A program made the translations under genes and the position numbers. 38,083 bases of DNA from CAZJDV01 sp964544865 (GTDB taxonomy: Bacteria; Chloroflexota; Dehalococcoidia; Lucifugimonadales; CAJWER01). The notes under the pieces were generated by a model. That model worked only from the letters and a program-made list of their open reading frames with translations, searched no databases and was not told the DNA's origin. This document shows positions 23,029 to 31,692 of this stretch, one piece after another; the stretch's first letter is position 1, and every line of letters begins with the position of its first letter. The stretch spans positions 1 to 38,083 of the forward strand of contig CAZJDV010000013.1 in assembly GCA_964544865.1 (NCBI GenBank). Direction: 5' to 3'.

Positions 23029-24114
23029 ATGAAGCGCGTGCGAATCGGAGTCATAGGGTGCGGGGCAATCGCCCAGATCCAGCACCTGCCATTTCTGTCG
23101 GAGCTGGCCGAGGAGTTCGAGGTCGCCGTCGTCTGCGACGTCTCGCCCTCGGCGGCGAAGTACGCCGCGGGAATGTTCCACGTACCGCGGCACGTGACCG
23201 ACTACCGGGACGTGCTCGACTCGGACGTGGACGCCGTGTTGCTGTGCCAGACCGACCCTAAGACCGAGGTGGCCGTCGCGTCGTTCGAGGCGGGCAAGCA
23301 CGTGTTCATCGAAAAGCCGATGTGCTTCTCCCTCGCGGAGGCCGACGCCATCATCACCGCCGCCCGGGATTCTGGCAAGGTCGGACAAGTGGGGTACGTC
23401 AAGCTGTACGAGCCCGCCTTCGAGACCGCACGGAGGGAGGTGGCCGTGATGGACGAGGTACGTTTCGTGCAGGTAAACCACCTACACCCGGACAACGCCC
23501 TGCACATGCGGCAGTTCCGCACGCGGAGGTTCGACGACGTGCCGGGCGAGGCCATCGAGAGGACCCAGGCGGCGCGCAGGGCCGCCGTGGAAGCAGCCAT
23601 CGGCGAGTCGACGGAAATCGTGACGCGCGCCTTCGGACTCCTCTCGGGCAGCCTGATCCACGACCTGTACGGCCTTCGCGTCCTGTTCGGCGTGCCCAAC
23701 AGGGTGGTCAGTACGGAAGTCTGGGCCGGGGGCCGGGCCCTGAGCACGATCCTGGAGTACCCGCAGGGGCACCGGTGTGTCACTACGTGGGTGGACCTGC
23801 CCGAGCTGTGGGACTTCCATGAGACGCTGGAGGTGTACGGCGGCAACAAGCGCGTCATCGTCTCCTACGAGAGCGGGTTCTCGCGGGGGGTCTCCACGGT
23901 GACCATCCAGGAGATCGACGCCGACGGCACGAGCGTTCGCAGGATGCCCGAGCTGGACTGGGAGAGCCCGTTCCGGCGGGAGCTGCGCCGCTTCCACCGC
24001 TGCATCGCGACAGGCGAAACACCGCGCTCTCCAGTGGCGTCCGCCAGGGACGACATCGCCCTAATCATCGACATCACGAAGGCGTACGTGCAGGGCGGGC
24101 CGGTGGCGCGGTAG
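23029..24114 (+). CDS. Gfo/Idh/MocA family oxidoreductase
   Basis: Enzymes of this family oxidise or reduce sugars, inositols and related polyols with NAD(P). The 361-residue protein has an N-terminal Rossmann domain with GVIGCGAIAQIQHLP (7-21) and the conserved EKP at 95-97 (FIEKPMCFS), followed by an alpha/beta substrate domain (LIHDLYGLRVLFG). Length is typical. Start ATG 23029 follows GGAAGGGGGCGG. It stands alone behind an intergenic repeat. The substrate is unknown; the sugar locus at 4.9-8.7 kb is too far to claim an operon link. Confidence 0.85.
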   Translation: MKRVRIGVIGCGAIAQIQHLPFLSELAEEFEVAVVCDVSPSAAKYAAGMFHVPRHVTDYRDVLDSDVDAVLLCQTDPKTEVAVASFEAGKHVFIEKPMCFSLAEADAIITAARDSGKVGQVGYVKLYEPAFETARREVAVMDEVRFVQVNHLHPDNALHMRQFRTRRFDDVPGEAIERTQAARRAAVEAAIGESTEIVTRAFGLLSGSLIHDLYGLRVLFGVPNRVVSTEVWAGGRALSTILEYPQGHRCVTTWVDLPELWDFHETLEVYGGNKRVIVSYESGFSRGVSTVTIQEIDADGTSVRRMPELDWESPFRRELRRFHRCIATGETPRSPVASARDDIALIIDITKAYVQGGPVAR

Positions 24115-24288
24115 GTGGCGCCCTGATGGTCTTAGGTTGCGCTATGCTCGCCGGAGGTTCAGAAAACCTCGAGGACCACTACGGAGCCTGATTGGGGATG
24201 GATAGTCACTGCTTGTCCGGCCTAATCGAGCCTGGTGAATATCAGGCAAGACCTCGCCTCATCGTAGCGAGCCGCGGAGGCCGGTCTG

Positions 24289-24724
24289 ATGTTCGTCATC
24301 GATGTAGAGGGTGCTGTTGAACGGGACGGACGGTACCTGATGATAGGGCGCGGGCTAAACGAAAGTGAAAGTCCCGGCGCTCTCAGTTTTCCAGGCGGCA
24401 AGGTCGAGCCGACGGATGACCCGAAGAACACCCTCGAGTCCGCCGTCCGCCGCGAGATCCTCGAAGAGGTTGGCGCCGAGGGCCACTCCGAAATCACCTA
24501 CGTGGAGAGCGGCCTATTCGACATGGATGATGGTCGAAGGGCGATGTTCGTCATATTCTTGTGTCAATACAAGTCCGGCGCACCAAGACCGGACAGTGGA
24601 GGAGAGGCCGAATCTGTCCAGTGGATGACTCCTGAACAGGTCCGTCGGGAGGGGCCGCCATGGCTGGAGGGAGTCAATACAGATGGTTGAGAAAGTCCGG
24701 CGCCGTGTCGAGGGTCAGGAGTGA
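24289..24724 (+). pseudogene. Nudix hydrolase, C-terminal end frameshifted
   Basis: Nudix enzymes hydrolyse nucleoside diphosphate derivatives. The start ATG 24289 and the Nudix box (FPGGKVEP ... VRREILEEVG) are intact. The frame runs to TGA at 24688-24690 as PPWLEGVNTDG. In another frame the sequence after PPW reads WRESIQMVEKVRRRVEGQE, which is what the end of such proteins looks like, and stops at TGA 24722-24724. That stop overlaps the GTG start of the methyltransferase at 24721 (GTGA), a coupled junction that supports the longer version as ancestral. A one-base indel near 24664 explains it. The core domain may still fold, so activity is possible. Confidence 0.65.
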
Positions 24725-25493
24725 GACCTACTTCAAAACCAACGCATCTCGGACCTCAGTACGCCGACCAGTTCAGAGACCGTAGCGTTGCGTCGGCGTA
24801 TCTCCACCGCCCACCGTACCCGGCGGACGTGTTTGACGTGCTCGAGTCGTACTTGACATGGGATGCGGAACGGGAGACATAGCCATTCCGATGGCGGACC
24901 GGGGCGACCGCGTCGACGCGGTAGACCAGTCGGAGGCGATGCTGAAAATGGTTCAGACACGGCCGGGCTGGGACCGGGAGAACATCCGGTGGGGCTGTAC
25001 GAGCGCCGAGGAGTTCGACTACGGGGACCGGTATGGATTGATAGTCGCAGGCGCCAGCCTCCACCGGATGGACTGGTATGTAGTGCTTCCAATAATGCGG
25101 CGAGCGTTACTCGAAGGCGCGTTCTTGGCGATAGCGGGTGGCCGGCAAGAGGAAAGGAGCCCCTGGCGCAACAGTGTGATGGAGATCATACCTCGATATT
25201 CGACAAATCAGGACTTCGAGCCGTACGACCTGATCGAAGAGTTGGAGAGTCGATGATTATTCCACATAGCTGGCCGCCACCAGTCGGCACCCAGGCATTA
25301 TCGGATGCCAATAAGAGACTACGTGGAGATGATCCACTCGCAGAACGGGTTCTCGAGAGAGCTCATGACGGCGGAGTCAGCGGCGGCGTTCGATTCGGAG
25401 GTAACGGCCGCGATCACGCCATTCGCCTCCGAGAACGAGGTGTCCCTGGAGCTAACCTCGACGGTCACGTGGGGCCGCCCGCTGGCCGGTTAG
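24721..25493 (+). pseudogene. Class I SAM-dependent methyltransferase, broken by a frameshift and a stop
   Basis: The pieces of one methyltransferase are in order. LGPQYADQFRDRSVASAYLH and RPPYPADVF start from GTG 24721. After a frame change near 24840 comes VVLDMGCGTGDIAI, the SAM-binding motif I. DAVDQSEAML and GASLHRMDW follow. At 25254-25256 an in-frame TGA interrupts, and the same frame continues with YVEMIHSQNGFSREL and ends VTWGRP at 25491-25493. A frameshift and a stop mean no full protein can be made; translation from ATG 24858 gives only the middle 132 residues. It lies in a former Nudix-methyltransferase-HIT operon. Confidence 0.75.
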
Positions 25494-25532
25494 CGTAATC
25501 GATTCCGGGAATGAAAGGATTGGAGTTGAATC

Positions 25533-26074
25533 ATGCCCATCGACGTTCCACTCGGACCTGGAGGCGCCGATCGTGGTAAGATCCCGGTTCCAGGCGCCCC
25601 TGCTTTTTGTGCGAGATCATTGCAGGCCGCTCGGACAAGGGTATTGTCGAAGAGACCGAGGCGACACTCACGCTCGTGAACTGGGCCCAATTCGAGCTCG
25701 GGCAGGTCTACGTCATTCCCAGGCGTCACGCGCCGACTCTATTCGACCTCACGGACGAAGAGGCGGTCGCTGTGATTCACGCCGTGCGAAGGGTTGCCGA
25801 TGCCCTAGTGAAGGCATACGATCCGGATGGACTCAACCTGATTCAGAACAACGGCGTGATTGCCGGTCAAGCCGTTCCGCACTTTCATATGCACGTGGTG
25901 CCGCGGCGCAGGCTCGGCAGCGATTGGGGAAACGGACCTCCTCACATCGCCGTTCTGGAGGGGAAGACTCCGACATTACCTGACCGGGATGTGCACATAA
26001 GTCTGGATCGAGAGCACGAAATCGCTCACCATATCCGGCGGTTCCTCGCTACCCAGGACGAATCCGCTGGCTGA
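25533..26074 (+). pseudogene. HIT-family hydrolase with N-terminal frameshift
   Basis: HIT proteins hydrolyse or transfer nucleotide monophosphates through a histidine triad. The triad HFHMHVV and the body (GQVYVIPRRHAP, LIQNNG) are intact, as is the zinc-type CFLC motif near 25601-25612. A good start exists at ATG 25533 behind GGAG, but that frame (MPIDVPLGPGGADRGKIPVP) must shift by one base at the CCCC run near 25597-25600 to reach CFLCEIIAG. A TTG at 25607 could start a nearly complete protein of 155 residues without the first Cys. I therefore call it damaged but possibly still expressed. Its end overlaps the convergent amidohydrolase by 26 bases. Confidence 0.6.
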
Positions 26075-26896
26075 ACCACAGGCGCTCCGCCGTTCCTGCG
26101 AGGACCGCCGCTAGGTCACCCGGGCTCAGGCCGAGCTGGTCGCGGAAGATGCGTAGGTGCCGGCCGTAGGACACTTTTGGGCACCGCAGTTCGACGGGGA
26201 AGTCCGAGCCCCACACGCACCGATCGGGCCCAAAGGCCTCGATGAACCGCTTGCAGGCGTCGTGCATGTCGCGGAACGGGTACTCCTCCGCTGAGCCGGT
26301 GGGCATGAAGGTAAGCTTCGCGTGCAGGCTTGGATGCCGCGCCAGCTCAACGACCTTGGAGACGGTGGCGTCGAAGTCCGGACCCGCCTTCAACGACAGG
26401 CAGTGGTCCAGCACTACACGCAGCTCGCGGTGGTCCTCCAGCATTGTGGACAGCTCATCGGCCAGTTCCAGCGGCACAAGCGCGTTGATGACCACTCCGA
26501 GGCGGGCCGCCTCGCGCCAAAGCCCTCGCACGCCGGGGTGGTCGTACCCGCCATCGGTCGCCGCGACGCTGCGCATCCCCTTGACGTTGGAGCGCTGGGC
26601 CAGGGAGTGGAGGATTTCCGGGCCGTGGGGATCGTCCGGGTTGAGGGTGCACACACCCGCGGCCCATCCCCGCGCCTCCGCCGCGGCGTCGCGCAGATAT
26701 CGGTTGTCCCACCAGTAGAACGATGACGTCTGAATCAACATGGCTCGGTCGATGCTGGAGGCGTCCATCTCCCTGCGAAGATGCTCTGGACTCCCCGTGC
26801 CGTCCGGGGGGCTCAGCGGCTCATCGACCGGCGGATAGGATGCCTCGTCCGCGGAGTATCCGCGGAGTAGATGTGGGCATGGCTGTCGATTATCAC
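26049..26896 (-). pseudogene. Amidohydrolase (TIM-barrel, PF04909-like) frameshifted by an 11-bp tandem duplication
   Basis: The family contains metal-dependent hydrolases and decarboxylases. The start GTG 26896, preceded by GGAGG, begins MIIDSHAHIYSAD with the first metal motif HAH. The frame then breaks. The remainder, DEASYPPVDEPLSPPDGTG, PEHLRREMDASSIDRAMLIQ and on to FGPDRCVWGSDFP, lies in another frame. Exactly at the break the 11 bases TCCGCGGAGTA (plus strand) occur twice in tandem. Removing one copy gives 837 bases, 279 codons including stop, one uninterrupted frame. An ATG at 26768 could still start a fragment lacking the metal-binding HxH, which should be inactive. Confidence 0.9.
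26848..26869 (+). repeat. 11-bp tandem duplication that inactivates the amidohydrolase gene
   Basis: TCCGCGGAGTA is present at 26848-26858 and again at 26859-26869. Deleting one copy restores the reading frame of the minus-strand amidohydrolase exactly. Confidence 0.97.
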
Positions 26897-27006
26897 CAGG
26901 TCCCTCCGGATTAGGTATTCGCGGTGCTGAGCGTTCATTCTACTCCGCGGTGTCGGTCCATTCAACGCTCAGAGCGGCGGCACGAACCGGGCGAGCCCGC
27001 GCCAGC

Positions 27007-27036
27007 TTGAACCTGCATGGCGCGGGGGGGTATAGT
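27007..27036 (+). promoter_or_regulatory. Putative sigma-70 promoter for the amidohydrolase pair
   Basis: TTGAAC (27007-27012), an 18-base spacer ending in a G run, and TATAGT (27031-27036). Transcription would begin near 27043, only about 15 bases before ATG 27058, giving a very short leader that still holds the GGAGG site at 27048-27052. Confidence 0.6.
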
Positions 27037-27057
27037 GGGAGTGGCCCGGAGGCCAGG

Positions 27058-28185
27058 ATGATATACGACGGACACGCATATTGCTTTCCCGACCTGCGGG
27101 GCGATGGGGGCTTCGCCGACCCTGCGCAGTTCAGACGCCATTTGCAGCTCGGCATCGCCCGCCACTTCCAGCCGGTGTGGCGCAGCCGGGACCGCGCCCC
27201 GGCCGACGACAGCGGGCTGGCCGACCCGTCAGCCGGGTGGAGCTTCGACGCCCTCAAGGACGTGGGTTTCCGCGCCGCCGGGCACGGCCGGTTCGAGTGG
27301 ACCGTGGACGGCGAGGTATTCGTCAAGCAGTATATGCCGCCCTCGGTCGCTGACATGTCCTATCCGGCCGAGAGCCTGGTGGCGGAGATGGACTACGCCG
27401 GGGTGGACATGGCTCTGCTCCACAGGACGCCGTATCTCGGCATAGGCAACGAGTTCATCGCAGACTGCGTCCGCCGTTTCCCGGATCGGCTCCAGGGTCT
27501 GGCCCACGTCGAGGAGTGGCTGGTCCGGACCGAGCCAGATGCCTCCATCCGCAAGCTGGAGAGGGCCATCAAGGAGCTTGGGCTGGTCGGATTGCAGTTC
27601 CTGCCGGACCAGATGCCGCTGTACGGACAGGCCGATGACTGGGACGGCCCGGGTTTCCGGCCGTTCTGGGACGCGGTGTCAGGTCTAGACATCCCCGTGT
27701 TCGTCACACCGAGTTACAGCTCGCTGGCGACCCCCGGGAGCACTCCGACGAAAGGTGTGGTGTCCCAGCTCAGGGCGATCGGCCGCTGGATGGAGAAGTA
27801 CCCCGGCGTGATGGTGGTCCTCACCCACGGCCTTAGCTGGCGCATGTTCGTCGATGGCGACACACTATTGATGCCGGATGAGGTGCTGGACGCGCTCCCC
27901 GCCGACAACCCGAACTTCTACTTGCAACTCCTATTCGCCATATTCCTTGGCGGGGTGTGGGACTACCCGATGCTCCAGGCCAGGCCCGCCGTGGAGAAGC
28001 TCGTGCGGCGCATCGGCATGGATAGGCTCATCTGGGGCACCGACATACCTATGGTAATGCGCTTCTATACCTACGCACAGAACCTGGAGCACATGCGGGC
28101 CGTCTGCGGCTTCCTCGGTCCCGACGAGGCGGACAAGATCGTAGGCGGCAACATGGCGCGGCTTATGGGAATCGCCGATGAGTGA
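27058..28185 (+). CDS. Amidohydrolase family protein (PF04909-like)
   Basis: The 375-residue protein begins MIYDGHAYCF, where metal-dependent members usually have an HxH; here only the first His remains (GHAY), which may weaken or change metal binding. Later motifs fit the family: EMDYAGVDMALLHRTPYLG, VVLTHGLSWRM (strand-end His) and MDRLIWGTDIP (Asp), then the ending GGNMARLMGI. The start at ATG 27058 is supported by GGAGG five bases upstream and the promoter at 27007. The stop overlaps the start of the next amidohydrolase gene by eight bases, so their translation is coupled and they probably act in one pathway. Decarboxylase or hydrolase activity cannot be separated here. Confidence 0.8.
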   Translation: MIYDGHAYCFPDLRGDGGFADPAQFRRHLQLGIARHFQPVWRSRDRAPADDSGLADPSAGWSFDALKDVGFRAAGHGRFEWTVDGEVFVKQYMPPSVADMSYPAESLVAEMDYAGVDMALLHRTPYLGIGNEFIADCVRRFPDRLQGLAHVEEWLVRTEPDASIRKLERAIKELGLVGLQFLPDQMPLYGQADDWDGPGFRPFWDAVSGLDIPVFVTPSYSSLATPGSTPTKGVVSQLRAIGRWMEKYPGVMVVLTHGLSWRMFVDGDTLLMPDEVLDALPADNPNFYLQLLFAIFLGGVWDYPMLQARPAVEKLVRRIGMDRLIWGTDIPMVMRFYTYAQNLEHMRAVCGFLGPDEADKIVGGNMARLMGIADE

Positions 28186-29557
28186 CTACGACTTGGTCGT
28201 CCGAGGCGGCAGGGTGATGGACCCAGAATCGGGACTGGACACGGTCCGGGACGTGGGGATAGCGGACGGTGTGGTGCGGGCCATCTCGGAAGAGGCACTG
28301 CAAAGTCGTGACACCATAGACGCACGCGGTTTGGTGGTGACCGCCGGATTCATCGACATGCACACCCATGGCCAGGACGAGGAGAGTTACGAGGTCCAGG
28401 CCCGGGACGGCGTGACCACGGCTCTGGAGCTCGAGGCGGGAGTTATCGATGTCAACGACTGGTACGCGGAGCGCGAGGGCATAGCGGCGATCAACTACGG
28501 TGCAAGCTCGGGCCACATGCCCGCGCGGCAGCGGGCCATGCACGACTTGAACCAGGACATCACCCCCGTCGGCGACGCCGCACACCGGCCCGCGACGGAG
28601 CAGGAGTTGCAAGAGATCAAAGGCGTGATCGAGCGGGGGCTGGAGCAGGGCGCACTGGCGGTCGGGCTGGGCGTCCAGTACACGCCGGGCGCGTCCCGCT
28701 GGGAGATACTGGAGGTCTTCCGAGTAGCGGCGAGGCACGGCGCCACCTGTCATGTGCACGTGAGGGGCATGGGTCACAGGGAGCCGGAAAGCAGCATCGA
28801 CGGCCTGGAGGAGCTCATAGCCGCCTCGGCCATCACGGGCGCACCGGTTCACGTGGTGCACGTCTCCAGCAACGGCCTGCGCGCGACACCGCGGCTGCTG
28901 CAGACGATCGGGGAGGCCCGGTCGCGCGGCATGGACGTGACCACAGAGTGCTATCCATACAGCGCCGCGTTGACGGCGCTGGAGTCGGCGATATTCGACG
29001 AGGGCTGGCGGAAGAAGCTCGGCATCGACTACGAGGACCTGGAGTGGACCCCGACCGGAGAGCGGCTGACGGCCTTGAGCTTCGCCGAGTATCGCGAGAT
29101 CGGCGGGATGGTGGTGCTGCATATGATCCCGGAGGATTCCGTGGTCGCGGCGGTGGCGAGCCCGTTGACCATGATCGCCTCGGATGGCTGGCTGAAAGAC
29201 GGGAAAGGACACCCGCGCACGGCGGGGTCTTATTCCCGCGTGCTCGGACGATTCGTCCGCGAAGACGGCGCCCTTACTTTGATGGACGCCCTGCGAAAGA
29301 TGTCGCTAATGCCCGCCCAGCGGCTGGAGGGCCGGACGCCCGCGATGGGGAACAAAGGGCGGGTCCGGGTCGGAGCGGACGCGGACCTTGTGATCTTCGA
29401 CGACGAGCGGGTCATCGACCGGGCTACCTACGATGCCCCGACGAAGCCGCCGGAGGGGATCGCCCACGTTCTCGTACACGGCGAGCCGGTGGTCAGGGAC
29501 GGACGGCCTCACCGGGGCGTGACGCCCGGGCGGCCCGTTCGCGCGCCGGTGGCCTGA
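28178..29557 (+). CDS. N-acyl-D-amino-acid deacylase-like amidohydrolase
   Basis: D-aminoacylase-type enzymes remove acyl groups from N-acyl-D-amino acids using one or two zinc ions. The 459-residue protein has the usual composite beta domain at both ends (LVVRGGRVMDPESG; ADADLVIFD) around a TIM barrel. Ligand motifs are FIDMHTHG, CHVHVRGMG, VHVVHVSSNG and the catalytic Asp in IASDGW. The late NKGRVRVGADADLVIF and the HxH spacing place it with D-aminoacylases and dihydroorotase-like enzymes; which substrate is unknown. Its ATG 28178 lies inside the end of the previous amidohydrolase gene. Confidence 0.82.
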   Translation: MSDYDLVVRGGRVMDPESGLDTVRDVGIADGVVRAISEEALQSRDTIDARGLVVTAGFIDMHTHGQDEESYEVQARDGVTTALELEAGVIDVNDWYAEREGIAAINYGASSGHMPARQRAMHDLNQDITPVGDAAHRPATEQELQEIKGVIERGLEQGALAVGLGVQYTPGASRWEILEVFRVAARHGATCHVHVRGMGHREPESSIDGLEELIAASAITGAPVHVVHVSSNGLRATPRLLQTIGEARSRGMDVTTECYPYSAALTALESAIFDEGWRKKLGIDYEDLEWTPTGERLTALSFAEYREIGGMVVLHMIPEDSVVAAVASPLTMIASDGWLKDGKGHPRTAGSYSRVLGRFVREDGALTLMDALRKMSLMPAQRLEGRTPAMGNKGRVRVGADADLVIFDDERVIDRATYDAPTKPPEGIAHVLVHGEPVVRDGRPHRGVTPGRPVRAPVA

Positions 29558-29619
29558 TCCTGTCCCGAACCGCAGGTGGGTAAAGCAGTACGTCCGCCGT
29601 GCAGAAAAAGGAGCAGCCA

Positions 29620-30039
29620 TTGCCCGTCAGCTTAACCCAGGAAGAAGAGACACGTTTGGAGGAGTTCCTTGCCCCCGCGAGGATCGCCGTCGTGGCCACG
29701 GTTGGGAAGACCGGCATGCCGCAGCTAACGCCCAACTGGTACCGATACTCCGGCGGCAGGCTGACCATCTCCATCACGAAGGAGAGGGTCAAATACCGCA
29801 ACCTCTCCAGTGACAACCGCATGGCCGTTTGCGTATACTCGGACACGCTGGCGCACGAATACGTGACCCTCCGCGGCAGTGTCGAGATCAGCGACAACGA
29901 GTCAATATGGCCGGAGACGCGCGCCATCGTCGAGAGGTACACCGCGCCCGAGGGGGTCGAGGCCCGTCTGCGCACCCTCCGCACTCAGAACAGGGTCATC
30001 GTCACCCTCGACCCCGACCGCGTGCTGTTCAGGACTTAG
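29620..30039 (+). CDS. PPOX-class flavin/F420-binding oxidoreductase
   Basis: A split-barrel protein of the pyridoxamine-phosphate-oxidase-like group, which binds FMN or F420. ARIAVVATVGKTGMPQLTPN followed by WYRYSGGRLTISITKERVKY and NRMAVCVYSD match the first strands of the barrel. The protein has about 139 residues from TTG 29620, which has AAGGAG at an ideal six-base distance; a GTG at 29599 in the same frame lacks a ribosome site. F420-dependent members are common in Actinobacteria and Chloroflexota, but the cofactor cannot be told from this sequence alone. It follows the deacylase gene by 62 bases. Confidence 0.78.
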   Translation: MPVSLTQEEETRLEEFLAPARIAVVATVGKTGMPQLTPNWYRYSGGRLTISITKERVKYRNLSSDNRMAVCVYSDTLAHEYVTLRGSVEISDNESIWPETRAIVERYTAPEGVEARLRTLRTQNRVIVTLDPDRVLFRT

Positions 30040-30106
30040 ACCCATTAAAGGCGGTGCACCGGCGGGCCACTATACTTAAGGACCATGATCGGCGCGGAGG
30101 ATCTTC

Positions 30107-30883
30107 ATGTACCCCATCGAACTGGAAGGTAAGACCGGCATCGTTTTCGGCCTGGCCAACCACCGGAGCATAGCCTGGGCCATCGCACAGATACTCCACC
30201 GGGCGGGGGTCAGACTCGCCATCGCCTACCAGAACGAGCGCGTATTCAAGACCGTCTCCAAGCTTGTGGAGACCTGGGACGACGCGCTGCTGGTTGAGTG
30301 CGACGTGAGCGCCGACGAAAACATCCAGCGAACCTTCGACAAGGTGGGCGAGGAGTTCGGCGGGCTGGACGTCATCGTCCACAGCATCGCCTTCGCCAAC
30401 CGCGACGACCTCGGCGGCCCCTTCAAAGACACTGGCAGGGACGGCTTTCGCCTGGCCATGGACGTGAGCGCCTATTCCCTGATTCCGATAGCCCGGCTCG
30501 GCGCGCCACTAATGGGAGAGGACGGCGGCAGTATCATGACGATGACCTTCCTGGCCTCGGGCCGTGTGTTTCCGGGCTACAACGTGATGGGCACGGCGAA
30601 GGCGGCCCTGGAGAACGAGGTGAGACAGCTCGCATCCGACCTGGGGCGCAGCAACATCAGGGTCAACGCCATCTCGGCCGGCCCGCTGGATACGCTGTCC
30701 TCGCGGGTTATCAGTGGCTACCGGGACATGAAGAAGATCCACGCGGAGCGCTCGCCCATGAGACGCAACATCACGACGGACGAGGTGGCGAAGACCGCCC
30801 TGTATCTGTGTAGCGACCTCTCCAGCGGTGTCACGGGCGAGATCCTCCACGTTGACACCGGCTACAGCATCATGGGAATCTAG
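30107..30883 (+). CDS. fabI: Enoyl-[acyl-carrier-protein] reductase I (FabI)
   Basis: FabI reduces enoyl-ACP with NADH and is the target of triclosan and isoniazid-type inhibitors. The 258-residue protein shows the FabI forms of the SDR motifs: GLANHRSIAWAIA (15-27) instead of a GxxxGxG loop, and the active-site pair Tyr158-x6-Lys165 in YNVMGTAK. The upstream Tyr present in E. coli FabI ten residues earlier is Phe148 here (TFLASG). The family ending GEILHVDTGYSIMG is complete. ATG 30107 follows CGGAGG. A TATACT at 30071-30076 may be a -10 element, without a clear -35. It is a second enoyl reductase beside FabL at 209. Confidence 0.93.
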   Translation: MYPIELEGKTGIVFGLANHRSIAWAIAQILHRAGVRLAIAYQNERVFKTVSKLVETWDDALLVECDVSADENIQRTFDKVGEEFGGLDVIVHSIAFANRDDLGGPFKDTGRDGFRLAMDVSAYSLIPIARLGAPLMGEDGGSIMTMTFLASGRVFPGYNVMGTAKAALENEVRQLASDLGRSNIRVNAISAGPLDTLSSRVISGYRDMKKIHAERSPMRRNITTDEVAKTALYLCSDLSSGVTGEILHVDTGYSIMGI

Positions 30884-30910
30884 CTCTCGGTACACTTGTC
30901 GATGATAGCG

Positions 30911-31004
30911 TATGTCGTTCTGAGGAGGGGTGCAGATTCGCGGCGAGGTGGGTCGCATGGCCCCAGCCGCCCCCCGGATCCTTCGCTCCGCTCAGAATGA
31001 CATG
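30911..31004. repeat. Intergenic inverted repeat of the TTCTGAG/CTCAGAA type
   Basis: TATGTCGTTCTGAG (30911-30924) is mirrored by CTCAGAATGACATG (30991-31004) with one mismatch. Next to the right arm lies GGATCCTTCGCTCCG. This arrangement resembles a common bacterial intergenic repeat (TCATTCTGAGCGNAGCGAAGAATC type). No gene is encoded. Confidence 0.75.
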
Positions 31005-31047
31005 AGTCAGTTCCACGCTGCAGCCGCTATTAGGCGCGATTCCAGAC

Positions 31048-31692
31048 CTACCGCGCCAGCGAAAGGCCCCAGACCGACGAAGCGCCGGCCGCCTTTAGCG
31101 GCTCGGCGCACGCCGACATGGTGCTGCCCGTGGTCACCACGTCGTCGATGAGCAGTATCTCGAGCCCCACCACGTCGCCGATGCACTCGAACCCGGCCAT
31201 CGAGACCTGGGGCGCCGTGTTCCTGGACCGGCGCAGGATGGCCTCCGCCACCGGGATGCCCGTGAGCCTGCCGACCTCCCGGGCGTGCAAGGCGGACTGA
31301 TTGAAACCTCGGGACCTTTCGCGTCGAAAGTGGAGTGGGCCCGGCACGAGCACGCCGCCTGGAACGGGCTCCGACCAGAGGTATTCCGCCATGAGCCGGC
31401 TGAGGTCCGGCGCCGAGGCTCGAACGTTTCTGTATTGAGATTGTGGACCATGTCGCGGGCCGGTCCGGAGAAACCATAAGGCGCTCGCAGGCCGTCATAG
31501 GCGGGCGGCTCCGCTCTGCACGAGGCGCAGAAAACTGCCCCCCCCCCCCGGCCGGCCCCGAGCCCGGCGCGCGCAGTTCGGCCGTGCGAGAACTGGAAGG
31601 ACGGACTCACAACTCGGGCAAAGGAAGCTACCCTCCCGCCCGCAGGCGGCGCAGCTTGGAGGGAAAAGCAGGTCGAGGGCTCCCGAAAGCAC
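31048..31692 (-). pseudogene. comF: ComF-family phosphoribosyltransferase-like protein split across three frames
   Basis: ComF proteins join a zinc-ribbon N-terminus to a phosphoribosyltransferase fold and take part in DNA uptake or recombination. From GTG 31692 the first part reads LDLLFPPSCAACGREGSFLC. A run of 12 C (plus strand 31538-31549) then shifts the frame; the second part is FCASCRAEPPAYDGLRAPYG. Near 31430-31438 a second shift leads to RNVRASAPDLSRLMAEYL and the intact C-terminus with GFNQSA and the PRPP loop LLIDDVVTTGSTM. Two indels are needed to rejoin the gene (11 rather than 12 C, and one extra base before TACAGA). The C-terminal piece alone (from ATG 31392) is 114 residues. 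Confidence 0.8.

Noticed and set aside
26950..27057. Upstream extension of the amidohydrolase to 26950
   Set aside because: The added residues are unrelated to the family, and promoter and GGAGG both point to ATG 27058.
31538..31549. Phase-variable switch by the 12-C tract in comF
   Set aside because: A second frameshift outside the tract would keep the gene off in every tract length, so switching alone cannot restore it.
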